DNA of 64,000 bases. It comes from Aquimarina megaterium XH134 (GTDB taxonomy: Bacteria > Bacteroidota > Bacteroidia > Flavobacteriales > Flavobacteriaceae). The notes below the pieces were generated by a model. That model searched no databases. It saw nothing but the letters and a program-made list of their open reading frames with translations, and was not told where the DNA came from. Both the position numbers and the translations under genes were made by a program. Position 1 is the stretch's first letter, and the number at the start of each line of letters is the position of its first letter. The stretch is from NCBI RefSeq assembly GCF_000520975.1, contig NZ_JACB01000001.1, positions 248,001-312,000 of the forward strand, read 5' to 3'. Below, in pieces: positions 53,166-61,680 of this stretch.

Positions 53166-53486
53166 ATGAAAAAAGCATATAAAATATCAGTAGCAATAAC
53201 ATCGATTCTTATTGCTCTAATTACGATAGTCGCTTGTTCGTCTACTAAAGAGGTCTACACACCTGTTCCTGATACAGAAGTAGCAAGTAGTGAAGAAGAA
53301 TTTAAGATAGAGAAATCAGGAGCTCAACTTTGGGGCGAGGTCTGTAACAGATGTCATATTGCCCCTTCTCCTGCAGACTATAACGATACAGATTGGGAAA
53401 CTATTAGTCTTCATATGCGAGTAAGAGCAAATCTTACAGAAAAGGAAAGCAAGAAGATAGAGGAGTTTTTAAAATCTGCTAATTAA
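53166..53486 (+). CDS. c-type cytochrome lipoprotein
   Basis: The start is taken at MKKAYKIS, seven codons inside the longer frame. A lipobox (IVACSS, Cys at about 23) yields a lipoprotein of 106 residues. One heme site, WGEVCNRCHIAPSPADY (CxxCH), and a short helical domain follow, ending LTEKESKKIEEFLK. It is shorter than a full cytochrome c fold. Position directly behind the porin suggests an envelope electron-transfer chain with the cytochrome upstream. Confidence 0.85.
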   Translation: MKKAYKISVAITSILIALITIVACSSTKEVYTPVPDTEVASSEEEFKIEKSGAQLWGEVCNRCHIAPSPADYNDTDWETISLHMRVRANLTEKESKKIEEFLKSAN

Positions 53487-53560
53487 TAGCTGATAACCCA
53501 TTCCTCTAGTAGTACAAATAGATTACAGAGAATGGGTTTACAAAACAAACAATAACATTA

Positions 53561-53707
53561 ATGCTAAAAATGATAAACGGAGGAAAGATGGTGGGCAGTA
53601 TGATGACAATGATACACGAAAAAGGAATGATGAGCAATAAAGGAATGGATATGAAGAGAATGAACAAAATGGATTCTTCGGAAAAAGATGACCATAAACA
53701 TCACTAA
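53561..53707 (+). CDS. 48-residue Met-rich peptide
   Basis: A short frame (MLKMINGGKMVGSMMTMI..., ending DDHKHH): 12 of 48 residues are Met, with a His cluster at the C-terminus. There is an alternative start three codons in. It lies in the plus-strand copper run 23 nt before the His-rich membrane protein. The composition is that of Cu(I)-binding peptides. It has no recognisable signal peptide. Real gene likely but not certain. Confidence 0.55.
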   Translation: MLKMINGGKMVGSMMTMIHEKGMMSNKGMDMKRMNKMDSSEKDDHKHH

Positions 53708-53730
53708 TAAAATCTTAAAACTAAACAATT

Positions 53731-54006
53731 ATGAAAAATAACCACTGGATACGGATAATTATAGGTTGTGGCTTACCAATACTATTCATTTTTTTAGCAC
53801 CCTCTTTTGGCATAGGTGGGGGCTCTTCTCTTTTCATCTTTATATTATTTATGTTCGCTATCCATCTATTTATGCCACACGGGTCTCACGGCCACGGAAG
53901 GCACAAACATAATAATGGAAACCATAATGGTCACGACCATAATCAAAAGCAGTCGAATGATGATTCAGAAGAGAAAAGAAAAGAACATCAACATCAACAT
54001 CATTAA
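53731..54006 (+). CDS. His-rich small membrane protein
   Basis: A 91-residue protein with two membrane segments (WIRIIIGCGLPILFIFLAP and SLFIFILFMFAIHLFM) and an extremely His-rich tail (HGSHGHGRHKHNNGNHNGH... to HQHQHH). It probably binds Cu/Ni/Zn at the membrane surface. The topology resembles DUF2933-type small membrane proteins of metal operons. It is next to a metallochaperone gene (12 nt). Confidence 0.8.
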   Translation: MKNNHWIRIIIGCGLPILFIFLAPSFGIGGGSSLFIFILFMFAIHLFMPHGSHGHGRHKHNNGNHNGHDHNQKQSNDDSEEKRKEHQHQHH

Positions 54007-54018
54007 AATTTAAACACA

Positions 54019-54234
54019 ATGAAACAAAAATTTCAAATAAACGGAATCAGTTGTGGCGGATGTGTTTCAAGGGTCAAGAAGACATTGGAAGAACATCCGA
54101 ATATCGAAAAAGCAGAGATTTTTTTAGCACCAAAAGGTGCCACAATTATTACTATGAATGAAACTCTTTCGGTTCCAGAAATACAAAAGCAACTTGATGT
54201 ACTCAATGGATATACAATTACAGAAATAAATTAA
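54019..54234 (+). CDS. HMA-domain metallochaperone (second copy)
   Basis: A 71-residue single HMA domain, NGISCGGCVSRVKKTLEEH, with both Cys of the CxxC metal site. The rest follows the ferredoxin-like fold (IEKAEIFLAPKGATI, VPEIQKQLDVLNGY). It has the same CGGCVS loop as the protein at 28360. No ATPase is adjacent here, so it may serve a different acceptor such as CopA at 28941 or simply buffer Cu(I). Confidence 0.88.
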   Translation: MKQKFQINGISCGGCVSRVKKTLEEHPNIEKAEIFLAPKGATIITMNETLSVPEIQKQLDVLNGYTITEIN

Positions 54235-54256
54235 TAACAACTTAAAACTAAAAATT

Positions 54257-54472
54257 ATGCATTTATACGATGGACATTTTGGAGGAATGCACCTTATATG
54301 GTGGATTATTTGGCTCATTTTTATCGTTTGGATTTTCTTAATCCCAACAGATATACCCTATCAAAAAACAAAGAAGGACAGCCCGCTAGATATTCTCAAG
54401 AAGCGTTTCGCAAAAGGGGAGATATCAAAGGAAGAATTTGAAGAATCAAAAAAGGCTCTGAAGTCAGAATAA
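54257..54472 (+). CDS. Small membrane protein with SHOCT domain
   Basis: A 71-residue protein. The N-terminal His/Trp-rich membrane segment (FGGMHLIWWIIWLIFIVWIFLIP) is followed by a SHOCT motif (DILKKRFAKGEISKEEFEESKKAL), a short helical pair found at the end of many small membrane proteins. It is common in copper clusters and may mediate oligomerisation. Spaced 22 nt from the chaperone gene. Confidence 0.88.
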   Translation: MHLYDGHFGGMHLIWWIIWLIFIVWIFLIPTDIPYQKTKKDSPLDILKKRFAKGEISKEEFEESKKALKSE

Positions 54473-54496
54473 GGATAATAATTAAATGAATAAATT

Positions 54497-54943
54497 ATGA
54501 AATCAATATTGAAAAATGCTGGAGTGATTTTGCTGATGACTCTCATGTTTTCAGCCTGTTCACAGAAAGAAGAAAGTTCTTTAGTCGAAATGGTCAAGGA
54601 ACCAAAACAACAAGAAGAAGTATTGGCTTTAATGGCAGAAAACCATGATTTGGGCAAAAAATACATCGATAAGATGATGGGCAATGACCACGCCACAGGT
54701 ATGATGGTGGATGAGTTGGTCAAGGCAGCTGCAAATGATACTATTCTAGCAGGGAAATTAAGTAGTATGATTACTAAATATCCCGACTTGATGCTACTAA
54801 CTACACATCATTTCATGCCAGTAATTGCAACAGACGAACATATGAGCGATGCCTTTTGTGAACATGCATTGGAGAACGAAAGTATTGCAGAATCCATGTG
54901 TCAGAAAATGAAGAGTGATAAAGATATGAAACCTTGTCATTAA
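54497..54943 (+). CDS. Helical lipoprotein with Met/His/Cys-rich C-terminus
   Basis: A 148-residue lipoprotein (lipobox FSACSQ, Cys at about 21), all-helical in appearance: EEVLALMAENHDLGKKYIDKM, NDHATGMMVDELVKAA, LLTTHHFMPVIATDEHMSD and an ending CQKMKSDKDMKPCH. Repeated Met, His and Cys would suit periplasmic copper binding. I cannot name the family. Same-strand neighbours at short distance support a single metal-related operon. Confidence 0.75.
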   Translation: MKSILKNAGVILLMTLMFSACSQKEESSLVEMVKEPKQQEEVLALMAENHDLGKKYIDKMMGNDHATGMMVDELVKAAANDTILAGKLSSMITKYPDLMLLTTHHFMPVIATDEHMSDAFCEHALENESIAESMCQKMKSDKDMKPCH

Positions 54944-54993
54944 TTATCAATTAGATAAATTAATTTATTACAATAATTCAAAATCATAAAAAT

Positions 54994-55269
54994 ATGTACC
55001 GATTAAACATAAAAAAACTTGGGTTTGCCTTTGGTCTTACTGGTGCCTTGATTTATCTAGGCTGTATGATCGTTATGGCTACTGCAGGACAAGAAGGCAC
55101 AATTGTTTTCTTCAATAGCCTCTTACACGGTTTGGACACTACCAATATTATAAGGATGGATGTTCCCTTATTGGAAGCATTTTTTGGAATTATACAAACC
55201 TTCATTCTCGGATGGCTTATTGGTGCTTGTATAGGAGGTTTTTACAACGCTCAAATCAAAACCAAATAA
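54994..55269 (+). CDS. DUF5676 family membrane protein
   Basis: A 91-residue protein with two membrane helices (LGFAFGLTGALIYLGCMIVMA and LEAFFGIIQTFILGWLIGACIGGFYN), joined by a loop with FFNSLLHGLD. This is the typical length and layout of DUF5676. The family frequently accompanies multicopper oxidase and copper genes; no activity is known. Its stop lies 3 nt before the oxidase start. Confidence 0.85.
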   Translation: MYRLNIKKLGFAFGLTGALIYLGCMIVMATAGQEGTIVFFNSLLHGLDTTNIIRMDVPLLEAFFGIIQTFILGWLIGACIGGFYNAQIKTK

Positions 55270-55272
55270 TAT

Positions 55273-56553
55273 ATGGACAGAAGAGATTTTTTAGCAACGG
55301 GAGCTATGTCTACTGCAGGAATGCTGTTTATCCCAGGGGATTTACTTGCAAACGAAGCCAAAATGGAGAATAAGCAAAGACTAGTTAAGCCTCTACCTTA
55401 TAAAAGGGATGGGGAATGGAAAGAATTTGAACTTTACATAGATCTTCATATTCACGAACCTGCACCAGGATATAAATATCACACATTAGCCTTTAATGAT
55501 ATGATTCCTGGACCAGAGATTAGGGTAAATGCTGGCGATAAAGTACGGGTAAAATTCATCAATAAAACAGACCTAAATCATACGATTCATTGGCACGGTA
55601 TTTTTGTGCCGTGGCGTATGGATGGTGTGCCATTTGTTACACAGCTTCCCGTTATGCCAAAAAACGAATTTATTTATGAATTCGTGGCAGAGCCAGAAGG
55701 CACCCACTTTTACCACTGCCATTGGGGAACCCTAATGCATATGCAGGCAGGTATGTTTGGTAGTTTAATAGTGGAAAATCCAAAAGACCCAATCAAGGAA
55801 AAATTCCCTTACGAAAGAGAGTATACTCTAGTCTATTCTGCTCACGATACCAATTATATCCGCGAAGAAATGAACGGAATGTTAGAACGAATGAAACAGC
55901 GAAGTTTTTTAATGAAAAATGGCCGTTTCAATAGTGAACAGTGGGGTGTCTTTGATAATAAAGAACAATTTCTTGCCAGTATGGAAAATGGCTATCAGCC
56001 ACCATATGTCACAAATCGCAGATCCAATGCAGAATTACCTCAGGCTAATTGGTTTACAGTAAATGGGAAATCATACCCATCAACACCATACTTGTTTATT
56101 AAGTCAGGTGAAAATATTCGAGTGAGGCTAATCAATGCAGGTGCAGAAACACATCATCTGCATTTACACGGACACGATTTTTGGATGGTAGCGGATGATG
56201 GTGTGCCACTAGAAAATCCTTGGAAGAGAAATACCGTACCGCTTACACCGGGAAAAACTTTCGATATCATCATTGAGGGAAAAAATAGAGGTATTTGGAC
56301 ATTCCACGACCATGATACGCGTAAAGTAACAAACAATGGTTTATACCCTGGAGGTAACTTACTGGCCTTAGTCTATGAAGATTTACCAGCCGATGAGTTG
56401 ATTATTTCAAAACATTCTGGAAACCCGATGTACAATTCAAGTACCGATATGGGTATGAAAGGAATGAATTCTATGAAAAATGAAAATACGGGTGATATGA
56501 ATAAAATGATGTTTGGAGATGACAAATTACCAAAAATAGCATTAGATGAATAA
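55273..56553 (+). CDS. Two-domain multicopper oxidase with Met-rich tail
   Basis: A 426-residue periplasmic oxidase with a Tat-like start (MDRRDFLATGAMSTAGM). Copper sites in domain 1: HTIHWHG (106-108) and HFYHCHWGTLMHMQAGM (145-161), which has the Cys, His and Met of a type 1 site. In domain 2: HHLHLHGHDF and FHDHDTRKV, in which Asp stands where the second-domain Cys would be. Thus the T1 copper is in domain 1 only, as in type-B two-domain oxidases. The tail MGMKGMNSMKNENTGDMNKM is Met-rich as in CueO/CopA-type enzymes. It probably oxidises Cu(I) to less toxic Cu(II). Confidence 0.9.
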   Translation: MDRRDFLATGAMSTAGMLFIPGDLLANEAKMENKQRLVKPLPYKRDGEWKEFELYIDLHIHEPAPGYKYHTLAFNDMIPGPEIRVNAGDKVRVKFINKTDLNHTIHWHGIFVPWRMDGVPFVTQLPVMPKNEFIYEFVAEPEGTHFYHCHWGTLMHMQAGMFGSLIVENPKDPIKEKFPYEREYTLVYSAHDTNYIREEMNGMLERMKQRSFLMKNGRFNSEQWGVFDNKEQFLASMENGYQPPYVTNRRSNAELPQANWFTVNGKSYPSTPYLFIKSGENIRVRLINAGAETHHLHLHGHDFWMVADDGVPLENPWKRNTVPLTPGKTFDIIIEGKNRGIWTFHDHDTRKVTNNGLYPGGNLLALVYEDLPADELIISKHSGNPMYNSSTDMGMKGMNSMKNENTGDMNKMMFGDDKLPKIALDE

Positions 56554-56569
56554 TTAATATCAAAAACAA

Positions 56570-57724
56570 ATGAATAAACTCATATACATATTTCTAATAA
56601 TATCAAGTCTATCTTATGGACAAATTACCCCAGAATTTGAAGTCGGTGCCAAAGGTGTTTTCTCAGGAAACTTAAATTTCAATTCAGACGAATCTAGCGC
56701 AGTATCTGATTTTTCAGATACTCAGTTGCTTTTAGGATTGAGCCAGAAGTTATATAATAATTGGCGTGCACAATTTGTATTAGGTCTTCAATTTCCTGAT
56801 GCCAACTCTAATCTAGGTGAAGTTTTCTACAATAATATTTTTATACGGCTGGAGGACAAAACCAATATTTTTAAAGTAGGACGAACTCTTGCACAGACCA
56901 ATTTAAACGAATTTCCAACATTACGTGATGATGACGCACAACAATTTGTCTATGCGCTTAACCCTTTTTCTGATGGTGTAAACACAGAACGTGACCAATA
57001 TGCTAATGTATTAGAATACACACATGTATTCAAACAACGATTTTTTGTCTCAATACACGGTGAAAACTTCTATGACAGTTTAGAGCCTGACGATTTTAGA
57101 TTAAACTCTATGGGGCTCTCGTTAGTCTACAAAGTACCTGAAAGCCAAAGGTGGAATAGGAATATTGTACAGCAAATCGGGTTGAGTTATAACAACTATT
57201 TTACCGATAGATCTGGCTATTCTAATGATTTTGACTCTTCGGTCAAAAATCTACTCTTTAGTACGGTGCTGAATTTAAAGCCAGACCCAATAAACTTTGT
57301 GGATTTTAAGTTTCAAGCTATTCAAAATTTTGGATGGGATGAAATAACGCAACTCAATGATTATTTTGATTACACCAGAACGCAGTCAACATCTCTTTTT
57401 GGCACTTTCAGGTATTTGAAGCAAAAATTAGAACGTCCACATTATCAAATTTCTGTTGGTGGTGGTTATAAATCCTTAGACAATTTAACAACTGATTCTA
57501 ATCAGTTAATGTTTATAACAAATGGGTTTTATCGCTTGGGCGAAAACTTTGATATAGGTCTTCAATATCGCTACACAGAAAATTCAGGATTTACTCAAAG
57601 TTTATTCGGAAAGAATGAGCATCGCATTCAATTAGCTATTGTGTATTCATTCAGTCAAATATTCAATAAGCAATTTGGTAACCGTGAAGACCTATTAAAC
57701 TTAGAACATAATTATATCAAATAA
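56570..57724 (+). CDS. Outer membrane beta-barrel protein
   Basis: A 384-residue protein with a signal peptide (SSLSYGQ) and many amphipathic strands: EFEVGAKGVFSGNLNF, IFIRLEDKTNIFKVGRTL, HRIQLAIVYSFSQIF. The pattern is that of a 16-18-stranded barrel. I do not recognise a specific family. It follows the oxidase by 16 nt and precedes the AlbA_2 protein by 6 nt. A transport role in copper handling is possible but not visible. Confidence 0.75.
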   Translation: MNKLIYIFLIISSLSYGQITPEFEVGAKGVFSGNLNFNSDESSAVSDFSDTQLLLGLSQKLYNNWRAQFVLGLQFPDANSNLGEVFYNNIFIRLEDKTNIFKVGRTLAQTNLNEFPTLRDDDAQQFVYALNPFSDGVNTERDQYANVLEYTHVFKQRFFVSIHGENFYDSLEPDDFRLNSMGLSLVYKVPESQRWNRNIVQQIGLSYNNYFTDRSGYSNDFDSSVKNLLFSTVLNLKPDPINFVDFKFQAIQNFGWDEITQLNDYFDYTRTQSTSLFGTFRYLKQKLERPHYQISVGGGYKSLDNLTTDSNQLMFITNGFYRLGENFDIGLQYRYTENSGFTQSLFGKNEHRIQLAIVYSFSQIFNKQFGNREDLLNLEHNYIK

Positions 57725-57730
57725 CAGCAA

Positions 57731-58525
57731 GTGAGTTATACTGCACAAAATATTAAAACAATAATTGTCCAAATAGTGATTTGGGCTGGTGTTTTTTATT
57801 TCTTGGTACACCCTTTTACAATGGTGCTCTATTGGTTTGAATACAGTAACACAACATTTTCATTTGCCTTGTTCCAAGATGTTTTAAAAACTCGTTTTTT
57901 AGATTCTTTCACATTCGATATGAGGGGAATGGGTGGCATACTCACACTTTTAGGAAGCTTTCTGGGTATAATTTCTGGACTATTTTTTAGAACTATTAAA
58001 CGAAAGAATAGGCTTATCGGTGCACAACAGCGATTACTTGTTCGTGATATTGAAGAGTTAATCGAATCTGGCGAAAATGAACGAGTAGAATTTAAGTCTT
58101 CCATACGCTATGACTATTATCGTAAGGCAACCAATCGCGATTTAGAAAGGGTCATTGCTAAAACCATTACGGGTTTTATGAATGCAAAGGGTGGAAAATT
58201 AATTATTGGCGTTGATGATGACGGAAATGTTTTAGGATTGGAAAAAGATTTTAAAACTCTTAAACACAAAAACAGAGATGGTTATGAACGAGAATTGTTC
58301 AGAATTATTTCTACACAATTAGGTCACGAGGCTTGTTTCAGCAATCACATTTCATTTTACAAATTAAATGGTGAGGATGTATGCGTAATAGATATTGAAC
58401 CTTCTGAAAAACCCATTTATGTCAGCGATACCGAAAACACAACCTTTTATGTTAGGACTGGTAACGCCACTTACCCCTTGACGGTTAAAGAAGCAGTTAA
58501 TTATTTAGAAACTAGAAAACTATAA
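57731..58525 (+). CDS. Membrane-anchored AlbA_2 (Schlafen-like) domain protein
   Basis: GTG start. Of 264 residues the first about 90 contain two membrane segments (IIVQIVIWAGVFYFLVHPF and GGILTLLGSFLGIISGLFF). A linker leads to an AlbA_2 domain (about 110-215): GENERVEFKSSIRYDY, ITGFMNAKGGKLIIGVDDDG and the C-terminal strand VCVIDIEPSEKPIYV. The E-x-K-S / GG-x-L-x-I-G-V pattern is the AlbA_2 signature, seen in DNA-binding regulators and in Schlafen-related proteins. Membrane tethering of this domain is unusual and the function is unknown. Confidence 0.85.
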   Translation: MSYTAQNIKTIIVQIVIWAGVFYFLVHPFTMVLYWFEYSNTTFSFALFQDVLKTRFLDSFTFDMRGMGGILTLLGSFLGIISGLFFRTIKRKNRLIGAQQRLLVRDIEELIESGENERVEFKSSIRYDYYRKATNRDLERVIAKTITGFMNAKGGKLIIGVDDDGNVLGLEKDFKTLKHKNRDGYERELFRIISTQLGHEACFSNHISFYKLNGEDVCVIDIEPSEKPIYVSDTENTTFYVRTGNATYPLTVKEAVNYLETRKL

Positions 58526-58529
58526 GATT

Positions 58530-59237
58530 ATGCAATACGTCTGGTTTATATGGTCACTTATCATTTTGGCACTTTGGTTTGTTATTTACTTGGCAAAGAA
58601 AGGTTTTAGAAAAAAAATGCTAAAAATGAGCCTCATTACTATGCCTTTTGGTCTTACAGAGCCATTGTTTGTACCAGAATATTGGATGCCACCATCACTT
58701 TTCAATTTAGCAGAAAAAACAAGTTTTGATATTGAAAGCCTCATTTTTTCTTTTGCCATAGGTGGTATTGGCGTAGTACTTTACAATCTTATTTTTAAAC
58801 AAACCCTTGAAAAAATAACACATACAGAGCGTAGTCATAAAAGGCATCACTTGCATAAATACATCTTATTTGTACCAGCTATTGTCTTCCTTATTCTAGC
58901 ATTTTTTACATCACTCAATCATATTTATTGTGGCATTATAGCCTTATTTATTGGTGGTTTGTCTACGCTGTATTGCCGTCCAGATTTAAAGGCAAAGATA
59001 TGGGTTGGGGGCATCTTGTTTACAATACTATACTTTATCTATTTTGGAAGTATCCTTCCTTTTTACCCCCTATATGTTGATTTGTATTGGAACCTTGACA
59101 ACCTTTCCCATATTCTTGTTTTAGGTATTCCTATTGAAGAATTACTTTTTGCATTCACCTTTGGAATGTATTGGTCTGGCTTATATGAACATTTGTATTG
59201 GCAGAAACTTATAAGCTCTAATAAAACTCATAATTAA
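58530..59237 (+). CDS. Lycopene-cyclase-domain membrane protein
   Basis: A 235-residue polytopic protein with seven likely membrane helices. The motifs LTEPLFVPEYWMPP (about 42-55) and LGIPIEELLFAFTFGMYWS (about 204-222) are those of the heterodimeric CrtYc/CrtYd-type lycopene cyclase family (the PxEE box). A single protein carries both repeats. No other carotenoid gene is near, so the substrate may be different. It follows the AlbA_2 protein by 4 nt, in the same plus-strand run. Confidence 0.8.
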   Translation: MQYVWFIWSLIILALWFVIYLAKKGFRKKMLKMSLITMPFGLTEPLFVPEYWMPPSLFNLAEKTSFDIESLIFSFAIGGIGVVLYNLIFKQTLEKITHTERSHKRHHLHKYILFVPAIVFLILAFFTSLNHIYCGIIALFIGGLSTLYCRPDLKAKIWVGGILFTILYFIYFGSILPFYPLYVDLYWNLDNLSHILVLGIPIEELLFAFTFGMYWSGLYEHLYWQKLISSNKTHN

Positions 59238-59254
59238 TTTAAAACTTTAAAAAA

Positions 59255-59764
59255 ATGAAACAAATATCTTCAGCTCAAAAGGACATCAGCGTTCAGGCTA
59301 TTTCGATTGAAAAACCAATGAGAAAATCATATCAATTAGCCGTTAGTGTGCTAATGCTATTACTACTTTCAATAGCACTTGTATCCTGTAATGACAAGAA
59401 AAAAGAAGTTGACAAACCCATTTCACAGGAAACTGTGCAAGCATCTAATAGTAAAAATATAGACTCAACCGAGAACTATGAAATTGTTCCAAACGAAAAA
59501 GTCTGTATGGTCAATGATAGGTTTATGGGTGTTTCCCAAATAGCCATTGACGTTAAGGGTATTACGTATTATGGTTGCTGCGAAAATTGCGTAGAAAAAC
59601 TTCAGAAAAACATAGATAATGTCCGTTTTGGAACAAATCCAATTAATGATACAAAGGTAGATAAAGCTTCGGCAATAATTGTACAAGATAAAAGTAATGG
59701 AAGTGTTTTTTACTTCGCTTCACAACAAGACGCCCAAACCTTTATAAACAATAATAAAGCGTAA
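59255..59764 (+). CDS. Lipoprotein with TRASH-like Cys motif
   Basis: A 169-residue protein. The true start may be the internal ATG at 59318 (MRKSYQLAV), since the signal and lipobox (LVSCND) follow directly; the first 21 residues are otherwise odd for a lipoprotein. The body is MVNDRFMGVSQIAIDVKGITYYGCCENCVEKL: three Cys (CCENC) in a pattern like TRASH/MlpB-type metal-binding modules. The C-terminus repeats FYFASQQDAQTFI. Probably a periplasmic heavy-metal-binding protein. Confidence 0.78.
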   Translation: MKQISSAQKDISVQAISIEKPMRKSYQLAVSVLMLLLLSIALVSCNDKKKEVDKPISQETVQASNSKNIDSTENYEIVPNEKVCMVNDRFMGVSQIAIDVKGITYYGCCENCVEKLQKNIDNVRFGTNPINDTKVDKASAIIVQDKSNGSVFYFASQQDAQTFINNNKA

Positions 59765-59793
59765 GATATTTCTATTGATAAACCATTAAAATT

Positions 59794-60252
59794 ATGAAAA
59801 TAGTATTAGCTATAGACAGTTCAGATTTCAGCAAAGCAGCTGTTGAGCAACTTAACAGAATGACGTTACCACCAAGCACTGAAGTTTGCATTATAAATGT
59901 TTACGAATTTCCCACAGCACTTGGCCCAGAATTGATAACCACCGGTGGTAGCTTGAACAATTATTTTGAAGAATTCATAAGTGGTGCTCAAAAATTAGGT
60001 AACAAAATTGTTTCAGAAGCTAGTGATGCCCTAAAAAGTATAAATAAAACACTTACCATCACCACAAGTGTTGTTAGTGGATTGCCTAAAAGTGCTATCC
60101 TAGAAAAGGCTGAAGACTGGGATGCTGATTTAATCGTAGTTGGCTCTCAAGGTCAGGGTGCGCTCTCACGCCTATTATTAGGTTCAGTTTCTCAATATTT
60201 AGCTACCCACGCTAAATGTTCAGTAATGATAGCAAGAGATAAGAACGATTAG
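59794..60252 (+). CDS. Universal stress protein (UspA family)
   Basis: A 152-residue cytosolic protein with a USP Rossmann-like fold: KIVLAIDSSDFSKAAVEQL (start), DWDADLIVVGSQGQGAL and LLGSVSQYLATHAKCSVMI. The nucleotide-binding motif G-2x-G-9x-G-S (GSQGQGALSRLLLGS) is intact, so it is likely an ATP-binding member. It sits between the TRASH-like lipoprotein and the NADH dehydrogenase. Confidence 0.92.
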   Translation: MKIVLAIDSSDFSKAAVEQLNRMTLPPSTEVCIINVYEFPTALGPELITTGGSLNNYFEEFISGAQKLGNKIVSEASDALKSINKTLTITTSVVSGLPKSAILEKAEDWDADLIVVGSQGQGALSRLLLGSVSQYLATHAKCSVMIARDKND

Positions 60253-60294
60253 TAAAATACACCTTGTAAATGACTGTAGAACCTTTAATGAAAT

Positions 60295-61680
60295 ATGAAA
60301 GATAAAGATATACATAACAACATATTAAAATCGTCTTGTAAGATCGCAAACGATATATGCCTTCCCGATACAGAATGGCCAAGAGTGGTTATTATTGGTG
60401 GCGGTTTTGCAGGTTTGGCATTGGTTGAAAAATTAAAGCACAAGGCGATACAGGTAGTATTATTTGACAAGAATAACTTTCATCAATTTCAACCGCTCTT
60501 ATATCAAGTAGCAACAAGTGCTTTAGAACCAGATAGTATAGTATTCCCTTTCAGAAAACAAATTAGTGGCTATAAAAATGTATTGTTTCGATTGGCAGAA
60601 GTACAGGAAATTCAACCTTCTTCAAACACCATAATGACCAATAAGGGAAGTGTTTCTTATGATTATTTGATATTGGCGACAGGCACCGCCACCAATTTCT
60701 TTGGTATGGATACCGTAGCTGAGAACGGCTTGGGGATGAAGGATATTCGGGATTCACTCAACATTCGCCATATGATGTTACAAAACCTAGAGCAAGCAGC
60801 TATTACTTGTGATGATGAAGAACGTGATGCTCTGACTAATTTTGTTATAGTAGGCGGTGGTCCCGCAGGAGTAGAAATGGCAGGAGCTTTAGCAGAATTC
60901 TGCAAATACATTCTTCCAAAAGATTATCCAGAGTATCCCTCGTCAATAATGAATATTTATTTGATAGAAGCGAATAAAGAGTTGTTAAGTACGATGTCTG
61001 ATAAAGCTAGCATAAATACATTGAAATATTTAAAGAACCTTAATGTAAAGGTACTTTTTAATGAAGTGGTTAGTGATTATGATAGTACAATAGTTTCCAC
61101 CAAAAGTGGGAAAACCATATTAGCAAAAAACCTAATATGGACGGCTGGTGTAAAAGGCCAGTTTCCAAAGGGTATTGATAAAAAATATGTGGTTAAAGGT
61201 AACCGAATAAAAACCGACCCGTTTCTAAAAGTAGAAGGTCACAAAAACATTTTTGCCATTGGCGATATTGCAGCACTCATTTCCGAAAAAACACCGAAAG
61301 GACATCCACAAGTAGCACAGACAGCTATTCAACAAGGGAAATATTTGGGCAATTCAATCCTAAATATCATACAGGACAAACCTATTAAACCTTTCAAGTA
61401 CAAAGATAAAGGAGCATTGGCAACTGTAGGGAAACGTAAAGCAGTAGCAGATTTAGGCAAACTTGAGTTTGTAGGTTATTTTGCTTGGTTATTATGGTCT
61501 ATCGTGCACCTGATGTCAATAAGCGGTTTTAGAAATAGATTGATGGTTGGTTTTAATTGGGCGGTAAGCTATTTCACTTATGAGAAGAGCAACCGCCTGA
61601 TTATTAGAAATTTTAATAAAAAAGAAATTTCAAAATCCACTACTAATTCGCAAACCACAGTTAAAAACTCATCGCACTAA
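60295..61680 (+). CDS. Type II NADH dehydrogenase (NDH-2-like)
   Basis: A 461-residue FAD-dependent pyridine nucleotide oxidoreductase. The first Rossmann motif is VIIGGGFAGLALVEKL (FAD; about 32-47) and the second FVIVGGGPAGVEMAGALAEF (NADH; about 182-201). The flavin C-terminal block is NIFAIGDIAAL. A C-terminal hydrophobic segment (FAWLLWSIVHLMSISGF) anchors it to the membrane, as in non-proton-pumping NDH-2. The start carries an N-terminal extension of 25 residues. The stop overlaps the antiporter start (TAATG), so the two are coupled. It passes electrons from NADH to quinone. Confidence 0.88.
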   Translation: MKDKDIHNNILKSSCKIANDICLPDTEWPRVVIIGGGFAGLALVEKLKHKAIQVVLFDKNNFHQFQPLLYQVATSALEPDSIVFPFRKQISGYKNVLFRLAEVQEIQPSSNTIMTNKGSVSYDYLILATGTATNFFGMDTVAENGLGMKDIRDSLNIRHMMLQNLEQAAITCDDEERDALTNFVIVGGGPAGVEMAGALAEFCKYILPKDYPEYPSSIMNIYLIEANKELLSTMSDKASINTLKYLKNLNVKVLFNEVVSDYDSTIVSTKSGKTILAKNLIWTAGVKGQFPKGIDKKYVVKGNRIKTDPFLKVEGHKNIFAIGDIAALISEKTPKGHPQVAQTAIQQGKYLGNSILNIIQDKPIKPFKYKDKGALATVGKRKAVADLGKLEFVGYFAWLLWSIVHLMSISGFRNRLMVGFNWAVSYFTYEKSNRLIIRNFNKKEISKSTTNSQTTVKNSSH

